A stretch of 64,000 nt of DNA from the NCBI GenBank assembly GCA_907165135.1, contig OU015568.1:14268501-14332500 (forward strand), read 5' to 3'. Numbering within the stretch: position 1 is the first letter of the stretch; every line of letters starts with the position of its first letter. Of this stretch, positions 22,001-33,642 are shown piece after piece. The notes beneath the pieces are model-generated. The model was not told the origin of the DNA and made no database searches. It saw only the letters and a program-made list of their open reading frames with translations. The position numbers and the translations under genes were made by a program. This stretch comes from Oikopleura dioica. Taxonomy: Eukaryota > Chordata > Appendicularia > Copelata > Oikopleuridae.

Positions 22001-25000
22001 ATTTGGAAGAATTCGGCTGCTGGAGCTCGAGCAAGACATCGATAGCTGATTCCGGGATAGTTTTTCGTCTTTCCACTTGAGTAGAATCCTGACGGAAAGT
22101 CTGGGAGATTCTTGAATCTTGACTTTTTAGAAGCGAATTTTGTGAATTCAACGAGTTGGCCGGAGTTGAAGGCAAATCCTTCTGCTGTTGAATTAGCTTC
22201 AAAACTTCGATTGCAGACTCAGGGACTGTCTTTCTCCTTGTTCGCAATGCTTCAGGATCGATGACGGACATCTGAGATTCGCCTCCTTGAGAGCTTCTTT
22301 CGGAATTCATGCTTGATTTTGAGTTGACAGGGGCAGAGGGGAGATCTTCGGGCTTTTGAATTAGCCTGAGAACATCAATAGCAGATTCTGGCACCGACTT
22401 TCGAGGCGCATCAAAGCGAGTTACTGCGTTTGAGATAATAAAGTTTCTCCTAAGATTATAAATTGCGAAAGCGCTAGTTAGTTGGAGTATCTAATTTTCT
22501 TTCGTCTTGCATGCTTCAGTTGAGACATTATCCTCCTACCAAGTGATATGCTGCATATGCTTGAATAAGTTTTATTGATATTAAGAATTTGGTATGAAGA
22601 TTCTTATGGGCCCCTAATCATGGTCTGATAAATAGACAATCATTTAAAAATATTTATAACTTTATGATATAATTTGAAAACGAAATCTACATATACTGGA
22701 AAGTATTTTTGATAGACTATTTTCATTGATCTAAGAGAACGCTTTTGTAGATATGTATAATATAGATATTAATTTGTATCTCGTCCTGAGTCCGGATTCA
22801 TACTCGATCTGGAAGGCTTAGGCGTTGGTGGAACCTTGAAATCCTCCTCTCTTGATGATGCTTCCATCCCAGAGGCCTTTGAAGAAGAACCACCAGTTTG
22901 AAGCAACGGCGATGACTCCGTTTTTTGATCTAGTATCTCTTCTTTAGATAATTTTTCCGAGACTGCAACTTCAGAGAGCTTTTCTTTTGATAATTTCAGC
23001 AGGTCACGAATTACGGAATTAACAATCGAGTTAGAACTTCTGGGCTGATTATCAGTAGTCTCAACTTCACTAGCTTTTGAGAGAAGCTCGGTTAGTTGTT
23101 CTGCGGAAGATCGTTGCGTAGAACTGGTTTGACTTTTGACACTTTCGCCTTTGACTGACATTTCTTGTTGCGAAATGAATGACTGCAGTTTGCCTCTAGT
23201 TATTCTTCTTTTGCTGCTCGGTGTTTCTTTTAGATCTTCGCGTTCTTTTGCCTCTTCAGTTTCCGAAAAAGAAATATCGTTTGCTTCGTCGCCACTCTGA
23301 ATTTCGTCCAAGAGCTGGCTTACAAGCTTCTTTGGAACACTTTCTTCTTCAGAAGAGGTCTGATTTTCTTCACGAAGCTGACTTTGTCGAGAGGATCTTG
23401 TAGAAGCGTTATCGGGAGGAGTATCTGCGGGGCTCTTATTTTCCGCCACGGATTGAGTCCTAGAGGATGCCTTTTCTTCGAGATATGTCTGAGACGCTAC
23501 GATTGATGTCGCTTCTATTTGATTTTGAGTTGAGGAATTTTCAAGCGAATTGGAAACTTTCGAATTGATCGATTTTCTTCTTGATGCTTTTGACGAGTGA
23601 GTGATAGAAGCAATGGATTCGGCTTTCGACAGGCGTCTTGAGGATGTTGATTTCTGGTCGTCTTCTTGAACGATTTTAGAGCTGTGAGAGGAGACGCTTT
23701 TGTCTTCGAGGAAAGTCTTGTCGTGAGGTGGAATGCTGCTTGATTTCTTACTCAAAGATCTTACTGAGATCTGATCATCTTTGGAATGATTTGAAGTTTC
23801 TTCGTCAATCGCGTCGCGTGATGAGAAATTCGTCGAGGAAGCCAATTGCTGGATAATATCAGATCTTGATGTCTTCTTGCTTGCTTGACTCAACACCCGA
23901 CGAAGCTCTTCTGTGGATGTCTTTGCGATTATCTCCTGGAAACTGAGCTTTGACGAAGCTGCTTTTTCTATTGACGAGTTCTTCAGTGATTCCGGTCTCG
24001 ATGTTAACGGCTCCATGTTTACCAGTGATCTAGTGACGTCTGGAATAGGAGACGAGGACCCGGATGCTTCATTATTGCTAGCGTTGACAGGCGGCGAGTC
24101 AGTCGCTTCAATTTCTTCGTCGTTACTTGAATTACCGTAAAAGTCCTTTTCGCCTGTTGAAGAATTCTTCTTTGCTGGCTCATCAAATCTTCCTGGTGCA
24201 GGCATCGACGAAACTGCGCTCGATCTGGAATCGAATTTCTTCAGCGAGGGCACAGAGCGCTTTTCACCAGTTATCTGTAAGTGACGTTCTTGTTGCTCGC
24301 TTTCAGTTGCTTCAGTCATTTCTTTAGAGGAGAAAACTGTTTTTACGATCATTTGATCGCCTGAAGAATCTTCCTCCAAGCTTGCTTTTGAAATATTCTC
24401 TGACTGTAAAGAGTCTTTATTGTGCTTTATTGGAGAAGTCGAATTTAAAATTTAATTATTTTATTAGCACAGATGTGATTGTTAAATTTGGAAAAAAACA
24501 GGCAGTTTCACACAATTTAAATTCTTTTAGCTTTAAAAACTAGTAATAAAAAGACCCATTTCCTTATTAGATTCTTTTGTTGCTTCTTGAACCGAAGTTC
24601 TGGTCTGGATTGATGTTGTTCCAGTCTGTTGGATTTCCCGTTCGATTGTTGCTTCTTCAGTCAAGTTGTTCTGGATAATTTTATCCTCATTTAAACCCGG
24701 CGCAGATGCTTTTGAAGTTTCGCCCAAGTGTTCAACGCTTTCCGCCAATTTCCTCAACTCCTCTTTAGAGACTTTGGACAGATCAACCTGCTCCTTTATT
24801 TGGTTGACTGCCTCTCGTTCCTGTTCTGGAGCTGAGACTTCTGACTCTCTTTTTGGAAGCGTGGAAGTAGACGGACCTTCGCCAAGAATGAGGGAAATGA
24901 CCTTCGACGCCTTTCGCATATTATTTCGGTCTTCGTTGGGACAACTTTTGCGACGATTATCGTCTTCTTCCTGATTGCGAATCGCTTTGTGGGCAAAGTG

Positions 25001-25629
25001 GGTGCTCATTTCTTGTACACTTGATCGAGATTGTCGATGGATAAGATTTAATTACAGTTATAAATTTATTTAATGGTGAAATTAGGGTCCTTAAATTTCT
25101 TAAAATAGGAGATTATACCGAACAAATTGAGCTTATTTAGGGATTAAAGCCGAAGTATTCCAGGGCTTCTGAATTTTATGAATTTGATCGAATGAGAAAG
25201 ATAATTAGAAGAATGTCTTGTGCGAGGCCTATTCGTTGACAACCTTTTCCTTTGGCCATATCGTGATTGCAAGTTTTCGGGATTTTCTTGGACAGATCGT
25301 TCAAGCCAGTCCGATACGAGACGATTTGGATTTTGAGTTTCTTCTAACAGCTCGGCGCTCGAAATGGGCTGGCCTAAATCGTCTCCTCCTAAAAAACGCA
25401 ATCTTGATGATTTCCATGTTAGGATTTCCACAGGCCGGTAGCGCATAAATTAGCAAATTTAGCAGCCTCGAAAACTGTATTTACAATTCAATTATTTTAA
25501 TTGCGCACCTTCTTGTGTAGCCGTATTGCTTTGGGACTGAGTAGGAGCAGCTTCCGCCGTCCCTGATGCTTCTTGCGAATCTTCATTGGTGTTCTTTGAT
25601 CTTCGACTTCGACGCCTGTTAAAACGCAT
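19014..25629 (-). CDS. Very long serine-rich, probably disordered repeat protein of unknown function
   Basis: Not recognised. About 1,850 aa assembled from roughly seven exons (25629-25509, 25388-~25220, ~25023-24560, 24402-~22800, 22432-~19954, ~19880-19443, ~19389-19014), all in consistent phase. Ser, Lys, Glu, Asn and Thr dominate. Three repeats of about 57 residues carry RRK(S/T)-(V/I)PESAI-(D/E)VL near 22394, 22225 and 22060. A second block, S-(E/D)-x-EE followed by RRITRGKL(Q/H)SFI, occurs near 23200 and again near 21760. Many RISTRSRSSK-type stretches occur. No signal peptide or membrane segment. The unrelated surrounding genes give no hint of role. The start at 25629 (MRFNRRRSRRSK) is tentative; an upstream AG (TTTACAG, near 25745) could receive a spliced leader. 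Possibly two adjacent genes (break near 22600) rather than one; a GTATGA donor near 22800 joined to CGCAG at 22433 keeps the frame and favours one. Confidence 0.6.
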
Positions 25630-26251
25630 CGACTTTGCTTGTCAATTCAGAATTGACAACAATTTCGACAATCCAACAGTTTTTCTAAAGAAAGAAGTTC
25701 GAAATCTGCGAAAAATTCAAAATAGAACTAAACGCCATACTTCTGTAAATTTTACAATAAATAATTTCTTTAGAAATTTTCATAAGTGATGGCTGTTTCC
25801 TTCGAAATTAGTGTAAAAGAGTTAGATCATGATCCTCTTATCAAAAAAGTCAATAAAAACTTGTCAGACTCGGAGCGGAGTAGATTCTCACTCACCTTCT
25901 GATTGGATGAGAATAAATGGCTTTCTTCCTAAATGAGGTGATAAATGGATTTTCGGTTTTTTTAACTACTGATAAAAGCTTTAATTGATACTGTAAATAT
26001 CAGCTGTTCTAGAAAAGAGAAACGATTGATTTCATAATTATGTTATGTAATAAAGTAGAAATTGGAAGAATTGAGTTGAAAATTTTATTGAATTTTTCGA
26101 AATAACATTGCAAAGACACAGTAGCTTGACACATTGATTTAGGACTCAAGAAGGCGGGAAAAAAGAAAGCAGAAAATATAGTTGTGCACAGAAAAGCAAA
26201 ATCCTAGGCACCATAGAAGCATTGAAAACATAAAGGAACAGTTTTATCGAA
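25630..26251. other. Intergenic stretch
   Basis: About 620 AT-rich bases. Holds the upstream region of the serine-rich gene and the 3' flank of the secreted-peptide gene, both minus strand. A GATTGG (inverted CCAAT) occurs near 25912. Short open frames here show no protein-like composition. Confidence 0.4.
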
Positions 26252-26470
26252 TTATTGGCGCTGTCTAAGTAAGTTCATGAGATCTCGACCACTTAGCCCA
26301 GTCTTGGGAACAGAAGGTATGCTCCTGCGATCTCGTTTCTGTCGCAGTTTTTGATGTCTTAAGAATCGAGCTGGACGGTGGAATTTATCGTCTTTACGGT
26401 GTACAAGCCATCGAGGAGGTTGAGCAGCAGTGAAGACGGTAGTGAGGAAAAGAATGATTTTGAAGTTCAT
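26252..26470 (-). CDS. Small secreted basic peptide precursor
   Basis: 72 aa, single exon. The N-terminus MNFKIILFLTTVFTAAQ is a good signal peptide with a likely cut after TAA or AAQ. The remainder is very basic, with possible prohormone-convertase sites (HRK, KRDRR). Cutting at the RR would release a C-terminal peptide of about 25 residues beginning SIPSVPKTG. No cysteines. A TATAAAG box at 26538-26544 lies 68 bases upstream of the ATG, fitting a TATA-driven, strongly regulated gene. Could be a neuropeptide or an antimicrobial-like peptide; no family was recognised and function is open. Confidence 0.5.
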   Translation of the reverse strand: MNFKIILFLTTVFTAAQPPRWLVHRKDDKFHRPARFLRHQKLRQKRDRRSIPSVPKTGLSGRDLMNLLRQRQ

Positions 26471-26537
26471 TTCCTGTTTATTGATGCTTGCAAGAGTATG
26501 TTTGTTGTGTTTACGATCGAGCAAGGACGATATAAAC

Positions 26538-26544
26538 CTTTATA
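26538..26544 (-). promoter_or_regulatory. TATA box of the secreted-peptide gene
   Basis: TATAAAG on the minus strand, 68 bases before the ATG at 26470, with a second ATA-rich copy (TTTATATC) next to it. Most other gene starts in the window lack such a box. Confidence 0.5.
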
Positions 26545-27482
26545 TCATCGGAAGGGTGGCTCGAGCGCCTCTGGAAGCGATGGGCGACATCTACTCCCGT
26601 CACAAGGAGAGCTCCGCATTCATTATTTTGTACTTACGTGACGTTTCAATATGTCTATATATTATATGTCACAATATCAGTTGATTATAAATATTTAATT
26701 ACTTGATGGAACATCAATTTTCAAAAATGTTACATGAATATATAATCATGTTTCTACATGCTAGCGGTGTTGTAGAATGAAGTATTTCTTTGATGCTCGT
26801 CAAGGGTATTCTTTTTGCAAAGAATGATGTCTTCTAGGCAAACAGCAAGTAACACAAAGGTTTCATACTTTGAGTTCTCGGTAGCCATCAAAGACGAGGA
26901 TGTATTGTTGAATATAGATTGTCGATTTTTGCACTAGAAAGTGTTCAAGTACTCTTATTCCCGAATGATTTTGTATCAATTATTGTTGAGGTCATTTTTG
27001 GCTCTTTTTGAAACTTCCACCATAGAAGCGTGAGTCTAAAAGTGACTCGAAGATAAATAGATTTACTCAAAACAATTATTTAGCCGCGTCGATCAAGACT
27101 GTATCGAATAACCATTTAAAGAGTTCCACATGACCACGGTGGTTTTCTTTTCAAGAGTATTAAATTGGAAACTTTTCTCCGACTATATTTAGTTTTGTGG
27201 AAAATCAGCGGGAAGATCTCATGATCTTTTAATCGACGTCAGAAGGTTTAGATAATTGGATTCATTAGAGAGACCAGATACAATAATTTCAACGACTATT
27301 TAGTCTACCGTAGTGTCTGCCCGACATTTTTTGATGAGTGTTTATTCTTTCGAAAAAGTTATATTTGACAGTGTTTCTTCTAAATGGAATTCTTCTGCGG
27401 TTTTATTGAGGGTTGATTGGTCTGCAATTATTCGCCAGGAGAGCCGCGTCCACCTTAATTATCTTCTTTAGATCTTTTTTAA
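26545..27482. other. Intergenic stretch, nothing recognised
   Basis: About 940 bases, AT-rich, no protein-like frame on either strand, no inverted or tandem repeat noticed. It separates two minus-strand genes, so it should contain the promoter of the peptide gene and the 3' end of the sushi gene. Confidence 0.4.
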
Positions 27483-29353
27483 TCAGAAGTTGTTTACCGA
27501 TCTCCAGTCCGCTTCAGTTCCTTTTTCATAAAGCATTTCTTCCAGCTCGCCCATCATCTCTTCTGTCGGGCAGCCGGCAGTGATGTCAACTTCTATCCAT
27601 TCTTCGATGAGTTCGTTGGTTCTGCCACTAACCGCCCAATCGGCTGGATTGTAGTGGAAATACTTGCTCCAGTTAGAGTCCAATTTCATCGCCTCATCGA
27701 CGATCCACCGCTCTACCATTACCTTTGAACAGGGTGCGAAGTTAAATTTATCCCTTTCGAGAGTTGAAATGATATCCTCATCGGACTCAAACTCGCACCG
27801 AACCTTGAAAGTGCAGTCGGGCATTTTGTTTGACCACTGAAGATCGGCAAGGCATGTTGCGGAAGTTGGACCGTCGATTTTGTATCCTTCGGGACATGAA
27901 AACTCACATGTCGATCCAACAAATAAACCGCTGAATATAATTAATTGAGCAAAATTATTGAAGATAGATTCGATCTTACCTCGTGCAGACTTTTTTCGTG
28001 GCAGCATGAACCAAATCCGGACATTCAGGCATCGGTCTACAAATTCCCATGGAACGGTTGTAATTTTGTTTCTCTTTACCTTGGTGATTTTATGCGTCTT
28101 GTTGTAGGAATCAAGGTTGGTTTCGCTGTTTGCTCCGGAAAGATAACGATTCTTCTTGTAGGTGATGGCGCTCTTCTCTGGAACTGCGTTGTTGTTCGCC
28201 TTGTTGTGGTTGTTGGTCGTCGCGTTGTTGTTGTCGTTTTTATCGTTGTTGTTGTCTTTCTCGTCGTGGTAACTTTTTTCGTTGTTGTTATGATTTTAGC
28301 TGGCGTGGCTTCTTGAATTCTCGTTGGTGATGTAATAATTCTTCGCTCTGGAGTCTTAGTCGTCGTAATTGGCATAATAACTAATCTATTCGGGGTAGCA
28401 CTCGTGATCTCCTCAGGAGACTCTTCACTGACAGCTTCTACTTTTTCAATACATTTCGGGTATTGACCAGACCATCTCTGACTACCAAGGCACTGGAGGG
28501 AGCTGAAGCCTTCTAAAAAGTATCCATCATTGCACTCGAACTGACAGGTATCCTCGAATTTGTTGCCAGTGCAAGTCGCTGTTCCGTTTTCAAGTTTGAC
28601 CAATGCAGGGCAGGTAACTCGAATACACTTCGGAATTTCAGATTCCCAGAAAGCGACGTTTGCTTTGACATCACGCAAGCACTGGACCCTCGATTGACCT
28701 TCCATTCGATATCCAAGTGGAGGACAGTCAAAGTCGCAGACAACGCTTCCTGATGCAGGATCAGAGCAGGATCCCGACAGTGCTCCATCTTTAATATTTG
28801 GCAGTGGACAAGTCGCTTCACAAAACGGTTCTTCGTTTGTATCCGAGACCCAATTTTCACCGTCACATTTCATCTCAGCGGCCCCACGAAGAAGTCGATT
28901 TTCGTCCGCGCAAGTGAATCTGCATGTGCTGCCGTTGTAGTCAAAATTATCGCAGACTGTTTGGAGACCTTCAGGAAGATTAGGAACGCCGCAACTGCTC
29001 TGCAAATCTTTCGCGCAGAAAATATCTTCGGTGTTACAGTTGTCTTCTTCACAGCAACATCGGCAAACGGAATTCGTTGTAGAGCTGGGGTCGCATTGAG
29101 TTCGTGGGCCAGACTTCATCCAGTTGTTCTTCTCGTTGTTCTCGCATGCTTGTCGCTGTTTGCATCCTTTCTTCACCCAGTAGACGCCGTGGTGATTTCT
29201 AGCTTCGTTCTGGCAACTGTATTCTTGACCGTTGTCGGGGCACTCTACAAGTGGGCAGTTCTCATGCGTCGTCTCTTCTCCTCCGAGAAGCGTACAAGTA
29301 TGGCACTGTAACCCACTCACACCGGCGCCGAGAAAAATTGGAAGGAGTTTCAT
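27483..29353 (-). CDS. Secreted LU-domain + sushi (CCP) repeat protein with threonine-rich linker
   Basis: Starts MKLLPIFLGAGVSG (signal peptide). Residues about 17-110 are cysteine-rich and end CCCEEDNCN, the CCxxxxCN signature of Ly6/uPAR-type three-finger domains. Three sushi/CCP modules follow (starts near CGVPNLPEG, CPLPNIKDG, CPALVKLENG), each with the CxF-C...W..P.C pattern. A threonine-rich mucin-like stretch (about 28320-28090), a fourth sushi module (CRPMPECPD...W-NKMPDC) after a ~42-base intron, and an acidic C-terminal region without known domain complete it. Introns near 28077-28036 and 27974-27932 are GT-AG. Probable extracellular adhesion, complement-like or secreted matrix protein; house (oikosin-type) function is possible but unsupported. 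Confidence 0.8.
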
Positions 29354-29779
29354 ATTCGAATATGAGAAGGGAAATGAAAAACACTTCCTTTTATGCAGGA
29401 GAAAGAGTAACGATGTCACAGATAATAAACTCGAGGAGGAAGGGCGCTGTCTACTAATTGTTTGATAGAAGCAGCATTTATGGCCTGCAAAAGGTGTTGT
29501 TAAAAGTGCCGCCCGTCAGAAGGAAGTCTAAAATGGAAACTGCTTCCCAGGCGCTCAAGAATTTTATTGCCTTCATCCCTTGAAAACAAACATTTACTGA
29601 TTTTAAAAGTCAAGTTTATGAAAATCTGCTCAGTTGTGAGCTCATTGCCATGGGAACGGTGATGGAACGCACCAATCTCCAAATTGAGTGAAAAACTATT
29701 TCAATAAAGAAAGTCTCTAGAACGTGCTCATTTTGTTGATGAAAGAGTTAAACGTGGAAATGATCAGTTAGAGTATGAA
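29354..29779. promoter_or_regulatory. Divergent intergenic region between the sushi gene and CFAP69
   Basis: Head-to-head gene starts 426 bases apart, so both promoters must lie here. No TATA box or recurring motif recognised. A short open frame at 29500-29682 has no protein-like features. Confidence 0.4.
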
Positions 29780-32700
29780 ATGAACGAAGAAAATGGGCAG
29801 TCGTCGAATCCCTCGCGGAATATGAGCGCAACCACACTCACAGCAGCGCGATTCTCGCAGAGGGTAATCAAAGATGCGCACAGTATCGCCCAGGACTCCC
29901 AGAACTTGACTTTCGATGCAAAGGTAAAGAACGTTTGTTAACTTTTCTGCTTAGAATTTTATCTAGCCAAGCATCGAAACGGCGCTAAAATTGCTGACGG
30001 CTCCACAAACCTGCCAAATGTACGGCCGTCAGCTCTCCTATCTAGATCGCCTCGCCTCTCGAACCCGCACATGTGGGGGAGTCCTCCTTTCTGAAATTTC
30101 CTCGTTCACGAAATTACTCACAGTGTTAGAAGACAAATTATCAGAAGTACCAGACTACAAAGTCGCAATCAAACAGTTAATCTCCGTAATCACAGGCGCC
30201 CTGCTCAAGCAGAGAACTTCTGATGAAACAAATTTTGCAAATGACACTGTTCAATTATTAGAAAAGGTAAGAAAACAGTTTTTTATAAATATTTATCAAT
30301 TGTTAAGGTCGTCATGCTTTTGAGAATCGGCGATTTTGAGCTTCGGCATGGAATCATAAGAATGATTGAAGCATTCTGGTCAGCAGAACAAGTCGATAGC
30401 GATGTAAGAAAAGTTCGAAGCGGACATCTGAAGGACAATATTCACGAGATCAGACCTTGCACCAAAGATTATCAACAGTCGATTGTCGAAAGATCAAATA
30501 TTATTGTAACTATTATCCAGGTAAAAAGACAGGTCTCATCCATTCAATAGCGATGTTTAAGGCCATGGCTCTATACAGTAGCGATCACAAACTCCGGCTC
30601 TTTACTCTTACTGTATTGGAAAAATTGACGATGACTAGTTCACTGAATTGTGAGAAATTCGTCAAAGCAAAGGGCCCAGAGTATGTGGTACTGTTGATGG
30701 CTGATGCTAACAAGCAACTGCTTCACATGCTGATCGATCTTATCTGGAACTCGCTTGAAAACGGTCCTAAAGATCAAGTTGTTCTTCAGCTCAAAGGTAG
30801 GTCCGATGTTTTCACACGTTTTTATTATTTTGCAGGAATGACATCGTTAACATCAATGTCCGCCGCGTTCCGGAAGCTTTTACGATCGCCCCTTTCCGAA
30901 TCTGACAAGCAAATGCGCAACGATCTTTTGACAATTTTCATGCAACTTGCGCGGGAATGCCCCGCTGCAGCCTTCATCGAAACCAAGTTTCTCGCTGACC
31001 TGATCAAATTTGGCTGCTCCCAAAGCTCAAGACACTTGACGAATGCATCAGCCGATTTCGAATTTATACAAATGCTTCTGACATGCGTTACAATATTAAC
31101 AGAGGACTCGGGCTCGTTGAGAGCAATTAGCGAGACAAATTTTATGGAATTTCTGCTACTACCCGTTCAAAAACTTGATGAAACAGTAAGTCAGCCCTCC
31201 TTAATCATTAGCTAAATTATTATTCAGTATCCAACAAGAACAGTTTATCAATGGTCTATCGCTCAGAAAGAAGAGCTCCAGCTACTATCATTATCATTGT
31301 TGGCAACGATAGCGCCAAAACTAGCAAAGAAATTTTATGATCTAACTGGACCCCATCTTCTGATGTCCTTCCTCTTTTGGTCCTTCCAGACTGACTTCAG
31401 TGGACACGGAAATGGAATTCTCGCTACTGGAGGTCGTGGATCGGCTCGTGCTCAATGTCGACTTGCTCTAAGAGTCATTCGAGCACTTTGCTCTGAAACA
31501 GACGGTCTCGATGGAATCAAAGATCATTTGATCACGAGTTTCTTGCAGGAAGGCGTAATGGAGCTTCTATTATTGACTCTTGCGAATGTCAACAATATCA
31601 CTGAAAACAAAGTCAATGATTTTGTTTACATAGAAGGTATGGAATGAGGAGAAACTTTGATTTTATATTCAGTTTTAGATGATCAAATTGATCTGGAAAT
31701 GCAAGAAGACATGCTCGTCATTATCTCATTGATTTGCGAATCTGATCCAGCTCACAAAGAAGCCTGCGTGGAAACAAAACTCGTGCAGATCATTATTCAT
31801 TACCTCAGAGATTTACCTGGTAAAGTCGTTTCTGGACTCCGATGCGATCAGCTGCTTCTTGGAGTTTTGGACTGTCTTTTCAACAGCATTCTCGGAAACG
31901 AAGGTGCAGAAGATAAATTCTTAGCACTTGAAGGCGCTTTCTTACTCGCCGATCTGTTGCAGAAAACGCCCTCTGAAATGCATCCAATCGTTTTGAGCAG
32001 TCTTGTCGAGCTGACTGAGAATCCAAAGTCTATCAGGCACTTGCTGACTTGGAGAGGAACTGACCCTAATAATGCTAATCAATTCATCAGGTAGAACAAG
32101 ACTCTCATTGGTTTTATTAAGCTTGATTTAGTTTGCCACAGCTTCTTATCCAACTTTGGCGAGACGAAGAAAAACGAATCGGAGTTCTAAGAGGCCCTCT
32201 TGGCGAGCTTGTGGATAAAGAATTCCCTCTCGTAAGTGATAGTTGATTCTGATGAATTTTAAAATCAATTGAAGGCTGGAGAAAGCCAAAGAAATGCGAT
32301 CATCAACCAGACAGAAATCATTCCCGGTCTCGAGAGCGCTGCCCTTGGAGAGATGTCCGAAAACACGAGGACGAGAATTTACTGTCTTTTGAGTCGCATC
32401 GGTTTCGGCGATCTTCCTGGTGTTCAAGCTCAATCTGGCGACTTTGTCACCTTGGCTGTCATCGAAAAGTATTTTAATTTGAAAATCGGAGAAGTCTGGG
32501 ATGAAGTCTTCAATGAATTGGAAAATGAAAATGTAAGTTCCTACGTAGCAAGTTACTATTTAGGCATTCATTGATTTCAGCCTCACAGTTTCGGATGACT
32601 CTTTACATATATTCATATATTTTTCAGACCAAATTAATCGAGGCTGATGCTGAAGCAGCAGAGACGATCAAAACATCAAAACGCGAACGCGCGAAAGTTA

Positions 32701-33132
32701 TTATCAATCTCCAGGAGGACCTGAAGTAATTCATCCATTTTCATACTGAATATTCATTCTTTTTCTCCAGGGTCGCGAAGACGCAGCACGAGAATCACGA
32801 GGAGCGACAGTTGTTCAACAAGATTCGCGAAAAGTATCGACAAAACGGAAAGATGGTCGAGAAATGGGAGGATTATGTGGACAGAACTTCCAAGTATGCG
32901 ACGCTTCAGGCAGCCAAGCACAACATGGTCAACCAGATTGAACAGTCGAGAACTCGACAGGTGCTTTTGGCAGTATTTCATTGTTTCATTCTTCTTCTAG
33001 GACTCTGACGCTACTCACCATAAGTTGAACCTCGATTTGACGACAACCACATTCCAAGGTCGACATATTTTCGTTGAATCCACGCCATCAGAACTCGCTC
33101 GAAACTCTGAAGCAAGATATGAGACCAACTGA
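29780..33132 (+). CDS. CFAP69: Cilia- and flagella-associated protein 69
   Basis: Armadillo-type solenoid protein of the sperm flagellum and olfactory cilia. The C-terminal half gives the identification: a stretch with LWRDEEKRIGV, EMSENTRTRIY, a DLPG motif, DFVTLAVIEKYFNLKIGEVWDE, and late W-EDYVDRTSKYATLQAAK-H, in the order found in vertebrate CFAP69. Start ATG at 29780 (MNEENGQSSNP); stop TGA 33130-33132 after FVESTPSELARNSEARYETN. About ten introns, all short GT-AG; one with GTAAG at 30402 and AG at 30451 is needed to stay in frame. Length about 850-900 aa, near the family's usual size. AATAAA at 33166-33171 marks the 3' end. Confidence 0.88.
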
Positions 33133-33165
33133 GCATTACGTACTGTAAATAAGCTCATTTTTATA

Positions 33166-33171
33166 AATAAA
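33166..33171 (+). terminator. CFAP69 polyadenylation signal
   Basis: AATAAA 34 bases after the stop codon, implying a very short 3' UTR. Confidence 0.6.
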
Positions 33172-33642
33172 GTATATTTTTACAAAAAAATGTGTTTCGT
33201 TGTTGATTGCAGCTTGAAACCCTTGGTCAAAGGTGTAGAAACTGGATGTGTGAAATATTAACACGTTTCAAAATTGGGACTTGAAACTCACAAAATTCTC
33301 AATTGATAATTGTTAATTCTCACAAAATGTTTCTCCGTAAAGTTTTTGGACGATCGATTCAAAAGAGAAATGGTAGGATATTTTTTCTCCGCAATGAAGA
33401 TTTTAATGAGCTGGTCGTGGGCCAATTTTAACCTAGTTGCCAAGGCCGAGTCTACTTTTGGAGGATTTATGCCAGAAAAGTTTTCGGGGCAAACACATAA
33501 ATAGGTTACCAAAAAAGATAAGTTTGATTCAGAGTTTCTGGCTGAATTGACCGCTCAAGGGTATCGAGCCAACCCCAATATAACTTTCCGGCTAACCTTT
33601 TTTCGATTTTACTGCGAGTCAAGAGAGATTTTCCCAGAGAAA
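33172..33642. other. Intergenic stretch before the EF-hand gene
   Basis: About 470 bases with no convincing gene; a 64-codon open frame at 33310-33504 has no family resemblance. Immediately before the next ATG, a pyrimidine-rich run ends in TTTTCCCAG, a good trans-splice or splice acceptor. Confidence 0.4.

Noticed and set aside
22433-22800. GA donor at about 22784 (TCAG|GACGAG)
   Set aside because: GTATGA at about 22800 is a strong canonical donor in the right phase.
24403-24560. GA-AG intron in the serine-rich gene (AATAAG|GAAATG)
   Set aside because: A normal GT donor a few bases on (ATGG|GTCTTT) with acceptor CAGTCAG gives an equally good frame, so a non-canonical site is not needed.
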